A DNA stretch of 64,000 nt from Photorhabdus namnaonensis. Its GTDB lineage: Bacteria; Pseudomonadota; Gammaproteobacteria; Enterobacterales; Enterobacteriaceae. The stretch spans positions 1 through 64,000 of the forward strand of contig NZ_LOIC01000099.1 of assembly GCF_001684335.1 (NCBI RefSeq). The letters run 5' to 3'. This document shows positions 47,790 through 57,324 of the stretch, in pieces (position 1 is the stretch's first letter; each line of letters opens with the position of its first letter). A program made the position numbers and the translations under genes. Under the pieces are notes generated by a model. The model had not been told where the DNA came from. It worked only from the letters and a program-made list of their open reading frames with translations, and ran no database searches.

Positions 47790-47843
47790 TTAACCATAAC
47801 CTTACCAAAAGAAAAACCATCTACAATAGCAATCTTTTTCACT

Positions 47844-48764
47844 CTATACCCTATTTGTCTTTTTTATCTTGCTCACCCCAAGAATAATTAATAAAGAAAC
47901 TATAACCGAAGCTGAAATCAAACTTTCAACAGAAAACGCTATGCGTGAATCAAGATATTGGAAAAGAGTCGTAAATACAGGTAGTAGCAGAAATAACAAA
48001 GAGACATGAAGAGGGGTAATAGCATTAATTGTCTTTAATACCAGATAGATTGGCAGTAAATGTCCAACTATAACAAGAACCGACATCGGAAGAATCACCT
48101 CGATATCTAAACGAAGAGAAACATCGGATATTGCAACATAAAAAAATGAAAGTACCACCATTAAAATACTTCTAACAGACAATATCTCATATGTTTGCCA
48201 TTTCTCCTTAAATAATTTCTTAGAAAAAATAGTGTATAATACTGTTCCTATGGCACCAAATATCACACTAACAATACCAATAATCCTGTCCTGAATTGAA
48301 GTTGATGAAAACCCACTATTTCCCAAAAATGAATTTACCAGCATCACACCTACCCCAATGAGAACTAACCAGGATATGATAATTTCCAATTTTTCTGTTT
48401 TTGCTTCGTCTTTATCGATAAAAGATGAGAGAAGGATAGTTATCGCAGGGCCGCAAGCTACTGAAGCGACACCTACTATTGCAGGTTCAAGAAAACGTAG
48501 CGCAATGATTAATCCTCCCCAATTTAGTAAAATTGAGACATTAACAATTAACACCAATAAAGTGTTCTTGCGGACCTTAGAAATTAACTGATCAACCCCT
48601 TTGAAAATACTTATCGTCATAAATAACAAAGTGGATGATATAAAGCAATAAAAGATAACAATAGCTGAATTTATCGATTGAGTTAAATACGCAACAAACA
48701 CATCAAATGCTGCACTGATAAGGCAGAAAATAACCCCATATATTACGCCACTATGTGAAGACAT
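47844..48764 (-). CDS. EamA/DMT-family exporter, copy 2
   Basis: 306 residues, intact, and by eye about 90% identical to the copy at 44866-45786 without length change. It is retained although its partner genes in this copy are lost, so it may be under selection as a resistance/export gene or just be recently duplicated. Confidence 0.85.
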   Translation of the reverse strand: MSSHSGVIYGVIFCLISAAFDVFVAYLTQSINSAIVIFYCFISSTLLFMTISIFKGVDQLISKVRKNTLLVLIVNVSILLNWGGLIIALRFLEPAIVGVASVACGPAITILLSSFIDKDEAKTEKLEIIISWLVLIGVGVMLVNSFLGNSGFSSTSIQDRIIGIVSVIFGAIGTVLYTIFSKKLFKEKWQTYEILSVRSILMVVLSFFYVAISDVSLRLDIEVILPMSVLVIVGHLLPIYLVLKTINAITPLHVSLLFLLLPVFTTLFQYLDSRIAFSVESLISASVIVSLLIILGVSKIKKTNRV

Positions 48765-49063
48765 ATATCACCTATGATTCTCTTATTCCAAAAAGTAAAT
48801 TTCCGACATTGAGTTCCTTTTGTTATTACGGATTCATCTTTAATCTCACCTGTCTCAATATTTCTTGTCGAACAGTCAATCAATGTCATGTTTGGCCGTA
48901 TCTTATCTTCTTTTTCTAACGTATTAACAATATGAAAAAATATCCTGTCTTTATGTTTATTGATAGAATTTTGATATTCACACTTTGAAAATACTCGATT
49001 GCCGTTTATTCTAAACTTATTAATTTCAAGTAAAACTGTGTTACCTATGTCATTTAATCTCAC
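48743..49063 (-). pseudogene. Truncated copy of the PLP cysteine-synthase-like gene
   Basis: Residues 1-~65 match the intact PLP gene (NTVLLEINKFRINGNRVFSK) but the PLP motif has drifted from NPTGSHKDR to NSINKHKDR. After IDCSTRN the frame runs through the deletion joint into exporter leader DNA. Non-functional. Confidence 0.85.
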
Positions 49064-49240
49064 ATTTACATTCCATTTGATGTTCGTAGAAGATAATATT
49101 CATACACCATTCTTATGTTTTTTCAATCAAGTCATTTAATGAATGAGAGATATTTCTCAGATGGATAAATTAAATATCATGGATAGTAATTAAATGTTAT
49201 TTTTTACTATGATATTATTAGTATATACGTAATTTTTCTA

Positions 49241-49760
49241 CAGGATTACTGATGTAATGGATTAAATTAAACCTAAAATTAAATAGCGTAATTTATTTTT
49301 TAATTTATCAATAAAAATCCAATAAGTTTACCAATGAAAAATAGTTATAGTTTCTTGCCATTGATCCAGCCATATTAACGTCAATATACTCAAATAAAGT
49401 CGCCACATGACTAATATGGCGAAGCATGTTGACGTAAAGTTAAAAATACAGCATTAGGTGTTGTTACCTGAACAACCTTCTTATTAAAGAATGCTATCTT
49501 GTTTCCAAGGACGACGATGCATTTTTATACCCGTTGTTTAAATATTAGCCAGAAGTGGTCAAAACTCATTTAACATCAATCCATTTATCGACTCGAAATG
49601 TAGTTTATCTAACTCCGATTTTCAATAATCTTTGACATTTTTACGAGATTAAATTATATCAAATTTATGTATCAATATTTTAATGGAGATGTAATGAATC
49701 TATATAAAAATTAAAGACTTCATATCAGGATTATATTAAAAAAATGGAAAGTCAATAGAA
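49241..49760. other. Leader/promoter region of the second CDPS gene
   Basis: About 520 bp without a gene. It includes a CGCCA...TGGCG dyad (49400-49420) nested in TTAACGTCAA...TTGACGTAAA (49375-49438), a nested inverted repeat that could be an operator or a terminator-like structure. Confidence 0.45.
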
Positions 49761-50555
49761 ATGTTATCTACTGAAAAAAAATTCTTAAAAGAAACGAACG
49801 ATCAAATATTATCAGTCTATTCAACATTGCTGCACGAGAATTCACCATCATTTACTGTCCAAGGTGAAACCTCTCGTTGTGACAAAATTATTCAAAAAGG
49901 TGATCACGCGCTAGTAGGGATAAGCCCCTTTAACTCGCGTTTTTCAAAGAACTATGTGATGGACCTTATTCAATGGTCAAGTCATTATTTCCGACAAGTT
50001 GACATATTGTTACCTTGTGAACGTGAAGCTTCACGCCTTTTAGTCGCTAGTGGAACTGAGGATGCTAAGGCCCTCAAGAAAACACAACGCGAAATTAGAC
50101 GTCATTTATGTAACCTTGAATATGTTATTTCCATAGCAATGTTAAGAAGTAAGCAGATCAGAGTCATTCAATTTAGTGACTTTGCACTAAACCATGACTA
50201 CCAATCTCTTAAAATACAAGTTAAAAACGCTTTCAATGAATCAAAATCTTTTAAAAAAATCTGCCTTGATATGTCCTTTCAAGCTATAAAAGGGCGACTA
50301 AAAGGTACCGGGCAATACTTTGGTCTAATTGACCTACAATTAGTATATAAAGCGTTGCCATATATTTTCGCTGAAATTCCCTTTTATCTCGATACCCCTC
50401 GATTACTTGGGGTAAAGTATTCTACGTTACTTTATCACCGTCCTTGGCCAATCGGAAAAGGGTTGTTTAGTGGTAGTTATCCTATACAAGTAGGCGATAG
50501 ACAAAGTTGCGGAATCGTTACTCAAGTACAAAATACAAACAGTCTGATGAAATAG
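49761..50555 (+). CDS. tRNA-dependent cyclodipeptide synthase, NYH subfamily (YvmC-like)
   Basis: 264 residues. Catalytic Ser55 and Asn58 in VGISPFNSRFS; Tyr201 and Glu205 in YIFAEIP; Tyr225-His226 in LLYHRPW. That is the Asn-Tyr-His pattern of the NYH subfamily, and these blocks are almost the same as in Bacillus YvmC, which makes cyclo(Leu-Leu). A Photorhabdus CDPS of this type (Plu0297, as I recall) was reported to make mainly cyclo(Leu-Leu). The next gene, 62 bp downstream, is a CypX-like P450. Product cyclo(Leu-Leu) is therefore likely. Confidence 0.93.
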   Translation: MLSTEKKFLKETNDQILSVYSTLLHENSPSFTVQGETSRCDKIIQKGDHALVGISPFNSRFSKNYVMDLIQWSSHYFRQVDILLPCEREASRLLVASGTEDAKALKKTQREIRRHLCNLEYVISIAMLRSKQIRVIQFSDFALNHDYQSLKIQVKNAFNESKSFKKICLDMSFQAIKGRLKGTGQYFGLIDLQLVYKALPYIFAEIPFYLDTPRLLGVKYSTLLYHRPWPIGKGLFSGSYPIQVGDRQSCGIVTQVQNTNSLMK

Positions 50556-50616
50556 TAATTGTATTTAAAATTAATAAGCTCTTAGTACCAAATATCTTTA
50601 GAAAGGAAGCACAATA

Positions 50617-51879
50617 ATGGCTAAATTAAATTCTTTTAGTATTCTCGACCCTAAATTCATAAAAAATCCTTATGATTTTTACGACGCCTTACATAAACAA
50701 GATTTAGTTTATTTTGAACAATCTCAAAACAGCTATTTTATTGGCAAATATAAGGATGTTGAAGCTATTTTAAAATCCTCAATTTTCAATACGAAGCCAT
50801 TAACTGCACTTGCCGAACCGGTTATGGGGGATCGCGTTCTTGCTCAAATGGAAGGTGAAGAGCATGCGTGTAAACGCAAACTCATAATGCAAGGACTTTC
50901 AAGAGATTATTTTAATCGCTACTACGAACCCATGATTCGAAAGATTACTGAAAATCTCTTACAACCTTATATAGAAAAAGGAAATATAGATATTGTTAAT
51001 GACTTTGGCCGCGATTATGCCGTATTAGTCACATTAACTATTCTCGGACTGCCAAGTGATAACTATCGTGATATAGCTGAATGGCACAAGGGTATCGCCA
51101 GTTTTATTACCCAGTTTGACCAAACAGAGCCAGAAAAAATGCACAGTCTTGAATGTAGTCAGAAATTAATTCGCTTACTAAACCCTATAATAGAGCAAAG
51201 ACGGCGTAATCCCGGCGGCGACATTATATCTATATTCTGTCAAGATACAGGGATGTCCATGAGTGAAATTACAGCACTGTGTTTAAATATTCTATTAGCG
51301 GCTATAGAACCTGCTGACAAGATATTAGCAATGATGCTTAATCACTTAATATCTCATCCGAGTATGCTTGATGCAGTGCTTAAAGATCGCAGTCTAGTTC
51401 GGGATGCATTTGAAGAAACTTTACGTCTGACATCACCGGTACAGCTAATTCCAAGAGAAACGAGTGAAGATGTCACTATTTCTGGTATCGATATTCCCAA
51501 AGGCGCTTTAATATTTTGTATGATTGGCGCAGCTAATCGCGATCCATCGGTTTTTCACAAACCAAATGAATTTGATCTATATCGAAGAAAAAATACAACT
51601 TCTCAACAGAAAGCAAATCGAAAAAGACATCTAGCTTTTGGAGCAGGTACTCATGCCTGTGCTGCGGCTGCATTTTCACTCAGTCAGTTGGAAGTTTCAT
51701 CCAATATTATTTTGGATCGCCTGAGCAATTTACGTTTTGCCGATAACTATCATTACCAAGAAACAGGGGTATATACACGAGGACCTTCTAAACTTCTTCT
51801 AAGTTTTGATCCAATAATACCTTCTATCTCAAGAAATGGTGCCCCTGATCTGAAAACTACCTCAGAGACGATGAAATAG
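50617..51879 (+). CDS. Cytochrome P450, CypX-like (CYP134 type)
   Basis: 420 residues, GGAAGCACA ribosome-binding site. By eye it matches Bacillus CypX along its length: LAEPVMGDRVLAQM, VNDFGRDYAV, I-helix LLAAIEPADK, ExxR in EETLR, and VFCMIGAANRDP-like FCMIGAANRDPSVF. The haem ligand is Cys348 in FGAGTHACAAAAF. The Gly usually two residues after the Cys is Ala here, an uncommon change. CypX oxidises cyclo(Leu-Leu) to pulcherriminic acid, an iron chelator; the same reaction is likely here. The operon is CDPS-P450 followed by a terminator. Confidence 0.9.
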   Translation: MAKLNSFSILDPKFIKNPYDFYDALHKQDLVYFEQSQNSYFIGKYKDVEAILKSSIFNTKPLTALAEPVMGDRVLAQMEGEEHACKRKLIMQGLSRDYFNRYYEPMIRKITENLLQPYIEKGNIDIVNDFGRDYAVLVTLTILGLPSDNYRDIAEWHKGIASFITQFDQTEPEKMHSLECSQKLIRLLNPIIEQRRRNPGGDIISIFCQDTGMSMSEITALCLNILLAAIEPADKILAMMLNHLISHPSMLDAVLKDRSLVRDAFEETLRLTSPVQLIPRETSEDVTISGIDIPKGALIFCMIGAANRDPSVFHKPNEFDLYRRKNTTSQQKANRKRHLAFGAGTHACAAAAFSLSQLEVSSNIILDRLSNLRFADNYHYQETGVYTRGPSKLLLSFDPIIPSISRNGAPDLKTTSETMK

Positions 51880-52008
51880 GAACAAGGTTCATGCTATGGC
51901 GTAAGCGAGGATATACAGTACAGTGACATAACGGTGAGTATGTAGCAGTTCTGGAAGAAATCAGACTTGTGTGAAATAGTTCAGAAGATTCATCTGAAAT
52001 ACTGATCA

Positions 52009-52040
52009 AAGGGATGCCGGAGGTAGGCATCCCTTGAAAC
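52009..52040 (+). terminator. Terminator after the CDPS-P450 operon
   Basis: AAGGGATGCC pairs with GGCATCCCTT over a 7-nt loop. The following T-run is weak. Confidence 0.7.
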
Positions 52041-52131
52041 AGTCAGGAGATACCTGCATTTTATTATCGAAAAGAGGTGACTCATGATGATGAATAAAGT
52101 CAATAATAAAACAAATTAAATAGACTACCTG

Positions 52132-52160
52132 ATACATTGACACCTTGATGCTCAATGTAT
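52132..52160 (+). promoter_or_regulatory. Palindromic operator candidate upstream of the PadR-family gene
   Basis: ATACATTGA, 11 nt, then its exact inverse TCAATGTAT. The same half-site ATACATTGA recurs at 52569 upstream of the methyltransferase, so both are candidate PadR-type sites. It overlaps the earliest possible ATG (52148), which argues for a later start. Confidence 0.6.
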
Positions 52161-52171
52161 ACGATGCCGTT

Positions 52172-52552
52172 ATGAACAAATCGAAGAAAACACTTAACAC
52201 TGTTGGACGAACCACAGTGGACTACACTGATAGAATGTATTGGAATGGCATCATTAAGATGAGCTTATCCAAGTTTTTCATTCTCTGTGTCTTACAACAA
52301 CGGCCTATGCACGGTTACGAAATTGCCCGTGAGGTTGAACATTCTACCCAAGGGTGTTGTTCACCTACTGAAGGTACGATTTATCCGGTACTGCGTGAGT
52401 TTGAGCAGGGTGGATATGTCACGGTACATAACGAAACCGTTGCAGGTCGTGGACGCAAAGTATACACATTAACAGATAAAGGGCGTAAAGCTTTTACTGT
52501 CGCGGTAGAAGCTTGGATGGAAGTCGCCGCACATATCAATCGTCAGCAATGA
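52172..52552 (+). CDS. PadR-family transcriptional regulator with vicinal cysteines
   Basis: 126 residues from ATG 52172; the conserved PadR part starts at MSLSKFFILCVLQQRPMHGYEI, and ATG 52259 is also possible. The winged helix (HGYEIAREVE, GTIYPVLREFEQGGYV, RKVYTLTDKG) matches PadR_N. Between helices it reads TQGCCSPTEGT: a Cys-Cys pair next to the DNA-binding region, not typical for the family, and a plausible As(III) or thiol sensor. It lies upstream of an ArsM-like gene. Confidence 0.85.
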   Translation: MNKSKKTLNTVGRTTVDYTDRMYWNGIIKMSLSKFFILCVLQQRPMHGYEIAREVEHSTQGCCSPTEGTIYPVLREFEQGGYVTVHNETVAGRGRKVYTLTDKGRKAFTVAVEAWMEVAAHINRQQ

Positions 52553-52568
52553 CGGTTTTTTTTGACTT

Positions 52569-52596
52569 TATACATTGATCATCTATGCATTGATCA
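52569..52596 (+). promoter_or_regulatory. Second PadR-type operator candidate
   Basis: TATACATTGATCA TCTA TGCATTGATCA: two direct ACATTGATCA/GCATTGATCA units, sharing the ATACATTGA half-site with 52132. It lies 90-115 bp before the methyltransferase start. Confidence 0.5.
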
Positions 52597-52683
52597 GGAA
52601 TATGAGAACCCATTGTAAATCTGGCGCCAAATTACCGAAACGTAATATCGGCCTATTAATAATTTAATTTGAAGGAAATAAAT

Positions 52684-53760
52684 ATGAACGAACAATCGAT
52701 TAAACGACGAATCGAAGACATACAACACTATTATGGTAAAACCCTGTCTAGTAGAGAGGATCTTGCTATAAATGTATGCACTGTGGACAACACCACTTCA
52801 GACAGAATCAAAGAAATTCTTAAGCTTATCCATCCTGATGTACAGAGTCGTTTTTATGGTTGTGGTACGCCTTTTCCTCCCTTACTAGAAGGAACAACAG
52901 TATTAGATTTGGGATGTGGTAGTGGGCGTGATTGTTTTATTCTGTCTCACCTTGTCGGTATTGAGGGTAAAGTTATTGGTATTGACGCAACGGCAGAACA
53001 AATCGAATTTGCCCAACGTTTTGTGGATTACCATCGTCAAATCTTTAACTATTCATCCACCAATGTGCATTTTCAGCAAGGCTATATCGAGTCGCTAGAA
53101 CAGCTTAATTTACTACCTGAAAGTATCGACGTTATCGTCTCAAACTGTGCCATCAATCTATCTGTATCTAAAACAAGTGTGTTGGCTGGTATGGCCCGTT
53201 TACTCAAATCAGGTGGTGAAATCTATTTTTCTGATATTTTTCTGGATAGAAGGCTGGACCAATCGCTGAAAAATGACCAACAAATTGTTTGTGAGTGTAT
53301 TGGTGATGCATTGTACTTTGAAGATTTCATACGGCTGGCAAAAGCAGCCGGTTTTAATGATGTTCGTGTCGTTAATAGCAGTTTGAAATCCATAAATAAT
53401 AAGGAGATCGAAGCGAAACTGGGCGGTGCAAAACTGTATTCAATGACGCTGAGGCTGTTCAAATTAGATTTGGAAGACCGTTGTGAGGATTATGGTCAAG
53501 TTGCCATTTACAAAGGCAATTTATCGGATGCCCCGGATCAGTTTGTGCTTGATCGAGAACATATTTTTGAGACAGGTAGAGCGGTCCCAGTATGCCGGAA
53601 TACTGCCGATATGATCAGCAAAAGTCGTTACCATACACTTTTTGATTTAATTGGTGATGGGAAAAAACATTATGGCCTTTTCAACGGTGGAAGGCCGAAG
53701 CTTTTTGATGCTGATAGCAAAGTTATGCAAGCTTATGCACCAAACGACTGTGGCTGTTAG
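52684..53760 (+). CDS. arsM: ArsM-like SAM-dependent methyltransferase (arsenite methyltransferase family)
   Basis: 358 residues from ATG 52684, preceded by GAAGGAAATA. SAM site: VLDLGCGSGRDCF. The conserved ArsM cysteines appear: Cys in FYGCGTPFP, Cys in VSNCAINLS, and Cys in VCECIGDALYFEDF, plus a C-terminal NDCGC. The C-terminal domain with CEDYGQVAIYKG and VLDREHIFETGRAVPVC is typical. ArsM adds methyl groups to trivalent arsenic. Control by PadR rather than ArsR is unusual, so a different soft-metal or metabolite substrate is possible. Confidence 0.85.
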   Translation: MNEQSIKRRIEDIQHYYGKTLSSREDLAINVCTVDNTTSDRIKEILKLIHPDVQSRFYGCGTPFPPLLEGTTVLDLGCGSGRDCFILSHLVGIEGKVIGIDATAEQIEFAQRFVDYHRQIFNYSSTNVHFQQGYIESLEQLNLLPESIDVIVSNCAINLSVSKTSVLAGMARLLKSGGEIYFSDIFLDRRLDQSLKNDQQIVCECIGDALYFEDFIRLAKAAGFNDVRVVNSSLKSINNKEIEAKLGGAKLYSMTLRLFKLDLEDRCEDYGQVAIYKGNLSDAPDQFVLDREHIFETGRAVPVCRNTADMISKSRYHTLFDLIGDGKKHYGLFNGGRPKLFDADSKVMQAYAPNDCGC

Positions 53761-53781
53761 AGTAAACAGCCATATGACAAA

Positions 53782-53815
53782 AAGCCTTACAGCAATCACT
53801 GTAAGGCTTCTCTAT
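53782..53815 (+). terminator. Intrinsic terminator after the ArsM-like gene
   Basis: AAGCCTTACAG pairs perfectly with CTGTAAGGCTT over a 6-nt loop, followed by CTCTATTTCTTT. Confidence 0.88.
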
Positions 53816-53858
53816 TTCTTTAAATCTGCGGCTTATTTGACAGCCCCAAACTCTAAAT

Positions 53859-53935
53859 TGGTCGGCGAGAGAGGATTCGAACCTCCGACCCACTGGTCCC
53901 AAACCAGTTGCGCTACCAAGCTGCGCTACTCGCCG
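53859..53935 (-). tRNA. tRNA-Pro (anticodon UGG)
   Basis: 77 nt on the minus strand, from CGGCGAGTAGCGCAGC to an encoded CCA end. Acceptor CGGCGAG pairs with CTCGCCG. The anticodon stem-loop CTGG TTTGGGA CCAG gives anticodon UGG, reading CCA. The T-loop GGTTCGAATCC is standard. Confidence 0.97.
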
Positions 53936-54135
53936 AAAACGAGCCGAATCTTACTGCGCTCGCTACAGGCCGTCAATACCTTTTTGATAATCATAGGTTA
54001 GTTGCTGATAAAAACAGCGTGAACGTCGCTATGCCGCACTTTCACACAGTTTTTATAAAAAATTTTATCTGTAGAGGAAAAACTACGGTTCCGGCGACTG
54101 TTTTCACTACCGCCGAAACCGATTATTCCAGATTA

Positions 54136-56205
54136 CTATTGCAGTAACGAAATATCAGCAACTCTCAGGAACAGGTCACGCAATTCACTTAACAGGGTTA
54201 AGCGATTTATTCGCACCTGTAAGTCTTCATCCATCACCATCACGTTGTCAAAGAAAGCATCGACAACTTCACGCAAAGATGCCAACTCAGCCAGTGCTTC
54301 CTGATAGCATCCTTGAGCAAATAAAGGCGCCAACTTATCCTGCAAAGCCACCAAATGTGTTGCCAGTTTCACCTCTTCCGGCGCTTTCAGCGCAGAAACA
54401 TCTACTTTCTCGTTCAATGTCTCTTCTGACTTCGCCAGAATGTTAGAAACACGCTTATTCGCTGCGGCTAACGCCGCGGCTTCATCCAGTGTACGGAAGT
54501 GAGTTACCGCTTTAACACGAGCATCGAAATCAGCAGGTTGTGTTGGACGACGCGCCAACACTGCTTGAATGGTATCAATGCTGTAGCCCTGCTCCTGATA
54601 CCAGGCGCGGAAACGGCCAAGCATAAACTCAACCACGTCATCGGTAACCTTGGCATTCGTTAGCTTGTCGCCATACAGACGAACCGCTTCTTCTGTCAAT
54701 GTCTGCAAATCCAGCGGCAATTTTTTCTCAACGATAATACGTAGAGCGCCCAACGCCGCACGACGCAGCGCAAACGGATCTTTATCACCTTTCGGATGCT
54801 GACCAATGCCAAAAATACCCGTCAGTGTATCCATCTTGTCAGCGATCGCTAACGCACAAGAAACGCCGGTAGAAGGCAGTTCATCCCCCGAAAAACGCGG
54901 TTGATACTGCTCATTCAATGCCAGAGCAACATCCTCTGCTTCACCGTCATGACGAGCATAATGCATTCCCATTACACCTTGTGTATCGGTGAACTCAAAT
55001 ACCATGTTGGTCATCAGGTCACATTTGGACAGCAAACCAGCACGGGTAGCATGATTCACATCAGCGCCGATTTTCTCTGCAATCCAACCAGCAAGCGCCT
55101 GAATACGATCGGTTTTATCACGCAAAGTACCAAGCTGTTTCTGGAACAGTACTGTTTCCAGACGAGGTAGATTGTCTTCCAGACGCTGTTTACGATCCGT
55201 CTTAAAGAAGAATTCCGCGTCAGCTAAGCGTGGGCGGACTACCTTTTCGTTACCGTCAATGATTTGCTGTGGATCAGAAGAGTCGATGTTGGCAACAAAA
55301 ATAAAGTTCGCCATCAGCTTTCCGGCACTATCGTAAACCGGGAAGTATTTCTGATCACCTTTCATGGTGTAAACCAACGCTTCTGACGGCACGGCAAGGA
55401 ATTTCTCTTCAAATTTCGCCGTCAGCACAACCGGCCATTCAACCAATGAAGTGACTTCTTCCAGCAGACTGTCACTGATATCAGCAATACCGCCCAACTT
55501 AATCGCAGCCTGTTCTACATCCTGCTTAATGAGTGCCTTGCGGATTGTATAATCTGCCATCACTTTACCGCGTTGCTGCAAAATCGCGGGATACTGTTCT
55601 GCATTATCAATCGTAAATTCAGATTCACCCATAAAGCGGTGACCACGAATGACACGCGCAGATTTAATACCCAGAATTTCGCCTTCAATCAGTTCATCAC
55701 CAAACAACATGGTAATGGTATGAACTGGGCGAACAAACTGAGTCTCTTTATCGCTCCAGCGCATCAGTTTAGGAATTGGCAACTTGTTTAGCGCATTGTT
55801 GACCATACCCACCAATAGCGCTTGTACACTGAGGCCCTTAACCAGCGCACGATACAATAACCATTCGCCTTTATCTGTCACTAAACGTTCAGCCTGAGCA
55901 ACCGTGATACCACAACCGCGAGCCCAACCTTCCGCCGCTTTTGTCGGTTTACCCTCAGCATCAAATGCTTGAGCAATCGCCGGACCACGTTTTTCTACTT
56001 CACGATCAGCCTGAGCTTCATCCAGCTTAGCAACTTTCAGTGCCAGACGGCGCGGCGTTGCAAACCAACTTACTTCACCGTGCGCCAAATTCGCGTTATC
56101 CAACTCCGCCGCAAAATTAGCAGCAAATGCTTCAGCCAATGAACGAAGAGCCTTCGGCGGCAACTCTTCTGTGCCGATTTCCACCAGGAAAGTCTGTTGA
56201 GTCAT
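54136..56205 (-). CDS. glyS: Glycyl-tRNA synthetase beta subunit
   Basis: 689 residues, the same as in enterobacteria. Starts [20 protein letters not shown], the conserved GlyS N-terminus; the C-terminal DALR-type anticodon-binding region ends [13 protein letters not shown]. It forms the alpha2-beta2 enzyme with GlyQ, encoded 9 bp upstream. Confidence 0.98.
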   Translation of the reverse strand: MTQQTFLVEIGTEELPPKALRSLAEAFAANFAAELDNANLAHGEVSWFATPRRLALKVAKLDEAQADREVEKRGPAIAQAFDAEGKPTKAAEGWARGCGITVAQAERLVTDKGEWLLYRALVKGLSVQALLVGMVNNALNKLPIPKLMRWSDKETQFVRPVHTITMLFGDELIEGEILGIKSARVIRGHRFMGESEFTIDNAEQYPAILQQRGKVMADYTIRKALIKQDVEQAAIKLGGIADISDSLLEEVTSLVEWPVVLTAKFEEKFLAVPSEALVYTMKGDQKYFPVYDSAGKLMANFIFVANIDSSDPQQIIDGNEKVVRPRLADAEFFFKTDRKQRLEDNLPRLETVLFQKQLGTLRDKTDRIQALAGWIAEKIGADVNHATRAGLLSKCDLMTNMVFEFTDTQGVMGMHYARHDGEAEDVALALNEQYQPRFSGDELPSTGVSCALAIADKMDTLTGIFGIGQHPKGDKDPFALRRAALGALRIIVEKKLPLDLQTLTEEAVRLYGDKLTNAKVTDDVVEFMLGRFRAWYQEQGYSIDTIQAVLARRPTQPADFDARVKAVTHFRTLDEAAALAAANKRVSNILAKSEETLNEKVDVSALKAPEEVKLATHLVALQDKLAPLFAQGCYQEALAELASLREVVDAFFDNVMVMDEDLQVRINRLTLLSELRDLFLRVADISLLQ

Positions 56206-56214
56206 GACAGCCTC

Positions 56215-57129
56215 TTAGTTCTGATTCTTGTTACACATAGGGAAGCCTAGCGCCTCACGGGAGGCATAATAAGCTTCGGCAACAGCTTTGGTCAGGGTGC
56301 GAATACGCAGGATATAACGCTGGCGTTCAGTCACCGAGATAGCTTTACGGGCATCCAGCAAGTTGAAGGTATGACCCGCTTTGAGAATACGTTCATAAGC
56401 TGGCAACGGTAGCGGCGTTTCTAACGCCAGCAGGTCCTGAGCCTCTTTTTCATATTGTTCGAAACAGGTAAACAGGAAATCGACATCTGCATGTTCAAAA
56501 TTATAGGTGGATTGTTCTACTTCATTTTGATGATAAATATCGCCATAAGTGGTTTTACCCAGCGGGCCATCGCACCAAACCAGATCATAAACGCTGTCTA
56601 CGCCCTGAATATACATTGCCAGACGCTCAAGACCGTAGGTAATCTCACCGGTGACAGGTTTACACTCAAGGCCGCCTACCTGTTGGAAGTAAGTAAACTG
56701 AGTCACTTCCATCCCGTTAAGCCACACTTCCCAACCCAATCCCCAGGCGCCCAATGTTGGGTTTTCCCAGTTATCTTCAACAAAACGGATGTCATGAACT
56801 GTTGGGTCTAATCCTAGCTCCCTCAGAGAACCCAGATATAACTCCTGAATATTGTCCGGGGATGGTTTAATAATGACCTGAAACTGATAATAATGTTGTA
56901 AACGGTTAGGGTTTTCACCATAACGGCCATCTGTCGGACGACGGGAAGGTTGCACGTAAGCCGCGGCAATTGGCTCCGGGCCAAGTGCACGCAGGCAAGT
57001 TATGGGATGAGAAGTACCCGCGCCGACTTCCATGTCCAGTGGTTGGACAATGGTACAGCCCTGGCGCGCCCAATAATCCTGTAATGTCAGGATCAGCCCC
57101 TGAAAGGTCTTGGTATCAAACTTTTGCAT
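56215..57129 (-). CDS. glyQ: Glycyl-tRNA synthetase alpha subunit
   Basis: 304 residues starting [20 protein letters not shown], the class II catalytic subunit (motif region [38 protein letters not shown]). First gene of glyQS. Confidence 0.98.
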   Translation of the reverse strand: MQKFDTKTFQGLILTLQDYWARQGCTIVQPLDMEVGAGTSHPITCLRALGPEPIAAAYVQPSRRPTDGRYGENPNRLQHYYQFQVIIKPSPDNIQELYLGSLRELGLDPTVHDIRFVEDNWENPTLGAWGLGWEVWLNGMEVTQFTYFQQVGGLECKPVTGEITYGLERLAMYIQGVDSVYDLVWCDGPLGKTTYGDIYHQNEVEQSTYNFEHADVDFLFTCFEQYEKEAQDLLALETPLPLPAYERILKAGHTFNLLDARKAISVTERQRYILRIRTLTKAVAEAYYASREALGFPMCNKNQN

Positions 57130-57324
57130 GTTAGATCCGCACGCGATACATATGAATTTGAAAGGAAGTTGGTCAGTATACCCTTTGACCTTAAGATATA
57201 CAGCCCTGAATTCGCTCTTAATTTCACCTTGAAATAAAAAAATCTTAATCGAGTTATTTTACTTGTACATTTATACAGTTAAGGTACTGTCAATGACCAA
57301 CCACTCATATTGGAAATCTCAACT

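Larger units (their letters stand above)
47790..49240 (-). repeat. Second, internally deleted copy of the PLP-PRT-EamA-ATP-grasp cluster
   Basis: In minus-strand order it keeps the upstream region, the first ~75 codons of the PLP gene, then a direct jump (near 48865) to the region before the exporter, a complete exporter gene, and only ~15 codons of the ATP-grasp gene (KKIAIVDGFSFGKVMVND, ~47785-47840). The PRTase gene and most of the PLP and ATP-grasp genes are gone. Overall similarity to 44800-47630 is high at the DNA level. Confidence 0.85.

Noticed and set aside
52006..52215. 69-codon minus-strand frame downstream of the P450
   Set aside because: It covers the P450 terminator hairpin and the PadR operator; no coding features.
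57130..57324. T-box or glycine riboswitch before glyQS
   Set aside because: No T-box consensus or glycine-aptamer-like fold was seen, and T-boxes are not expected in Proteobacteria.
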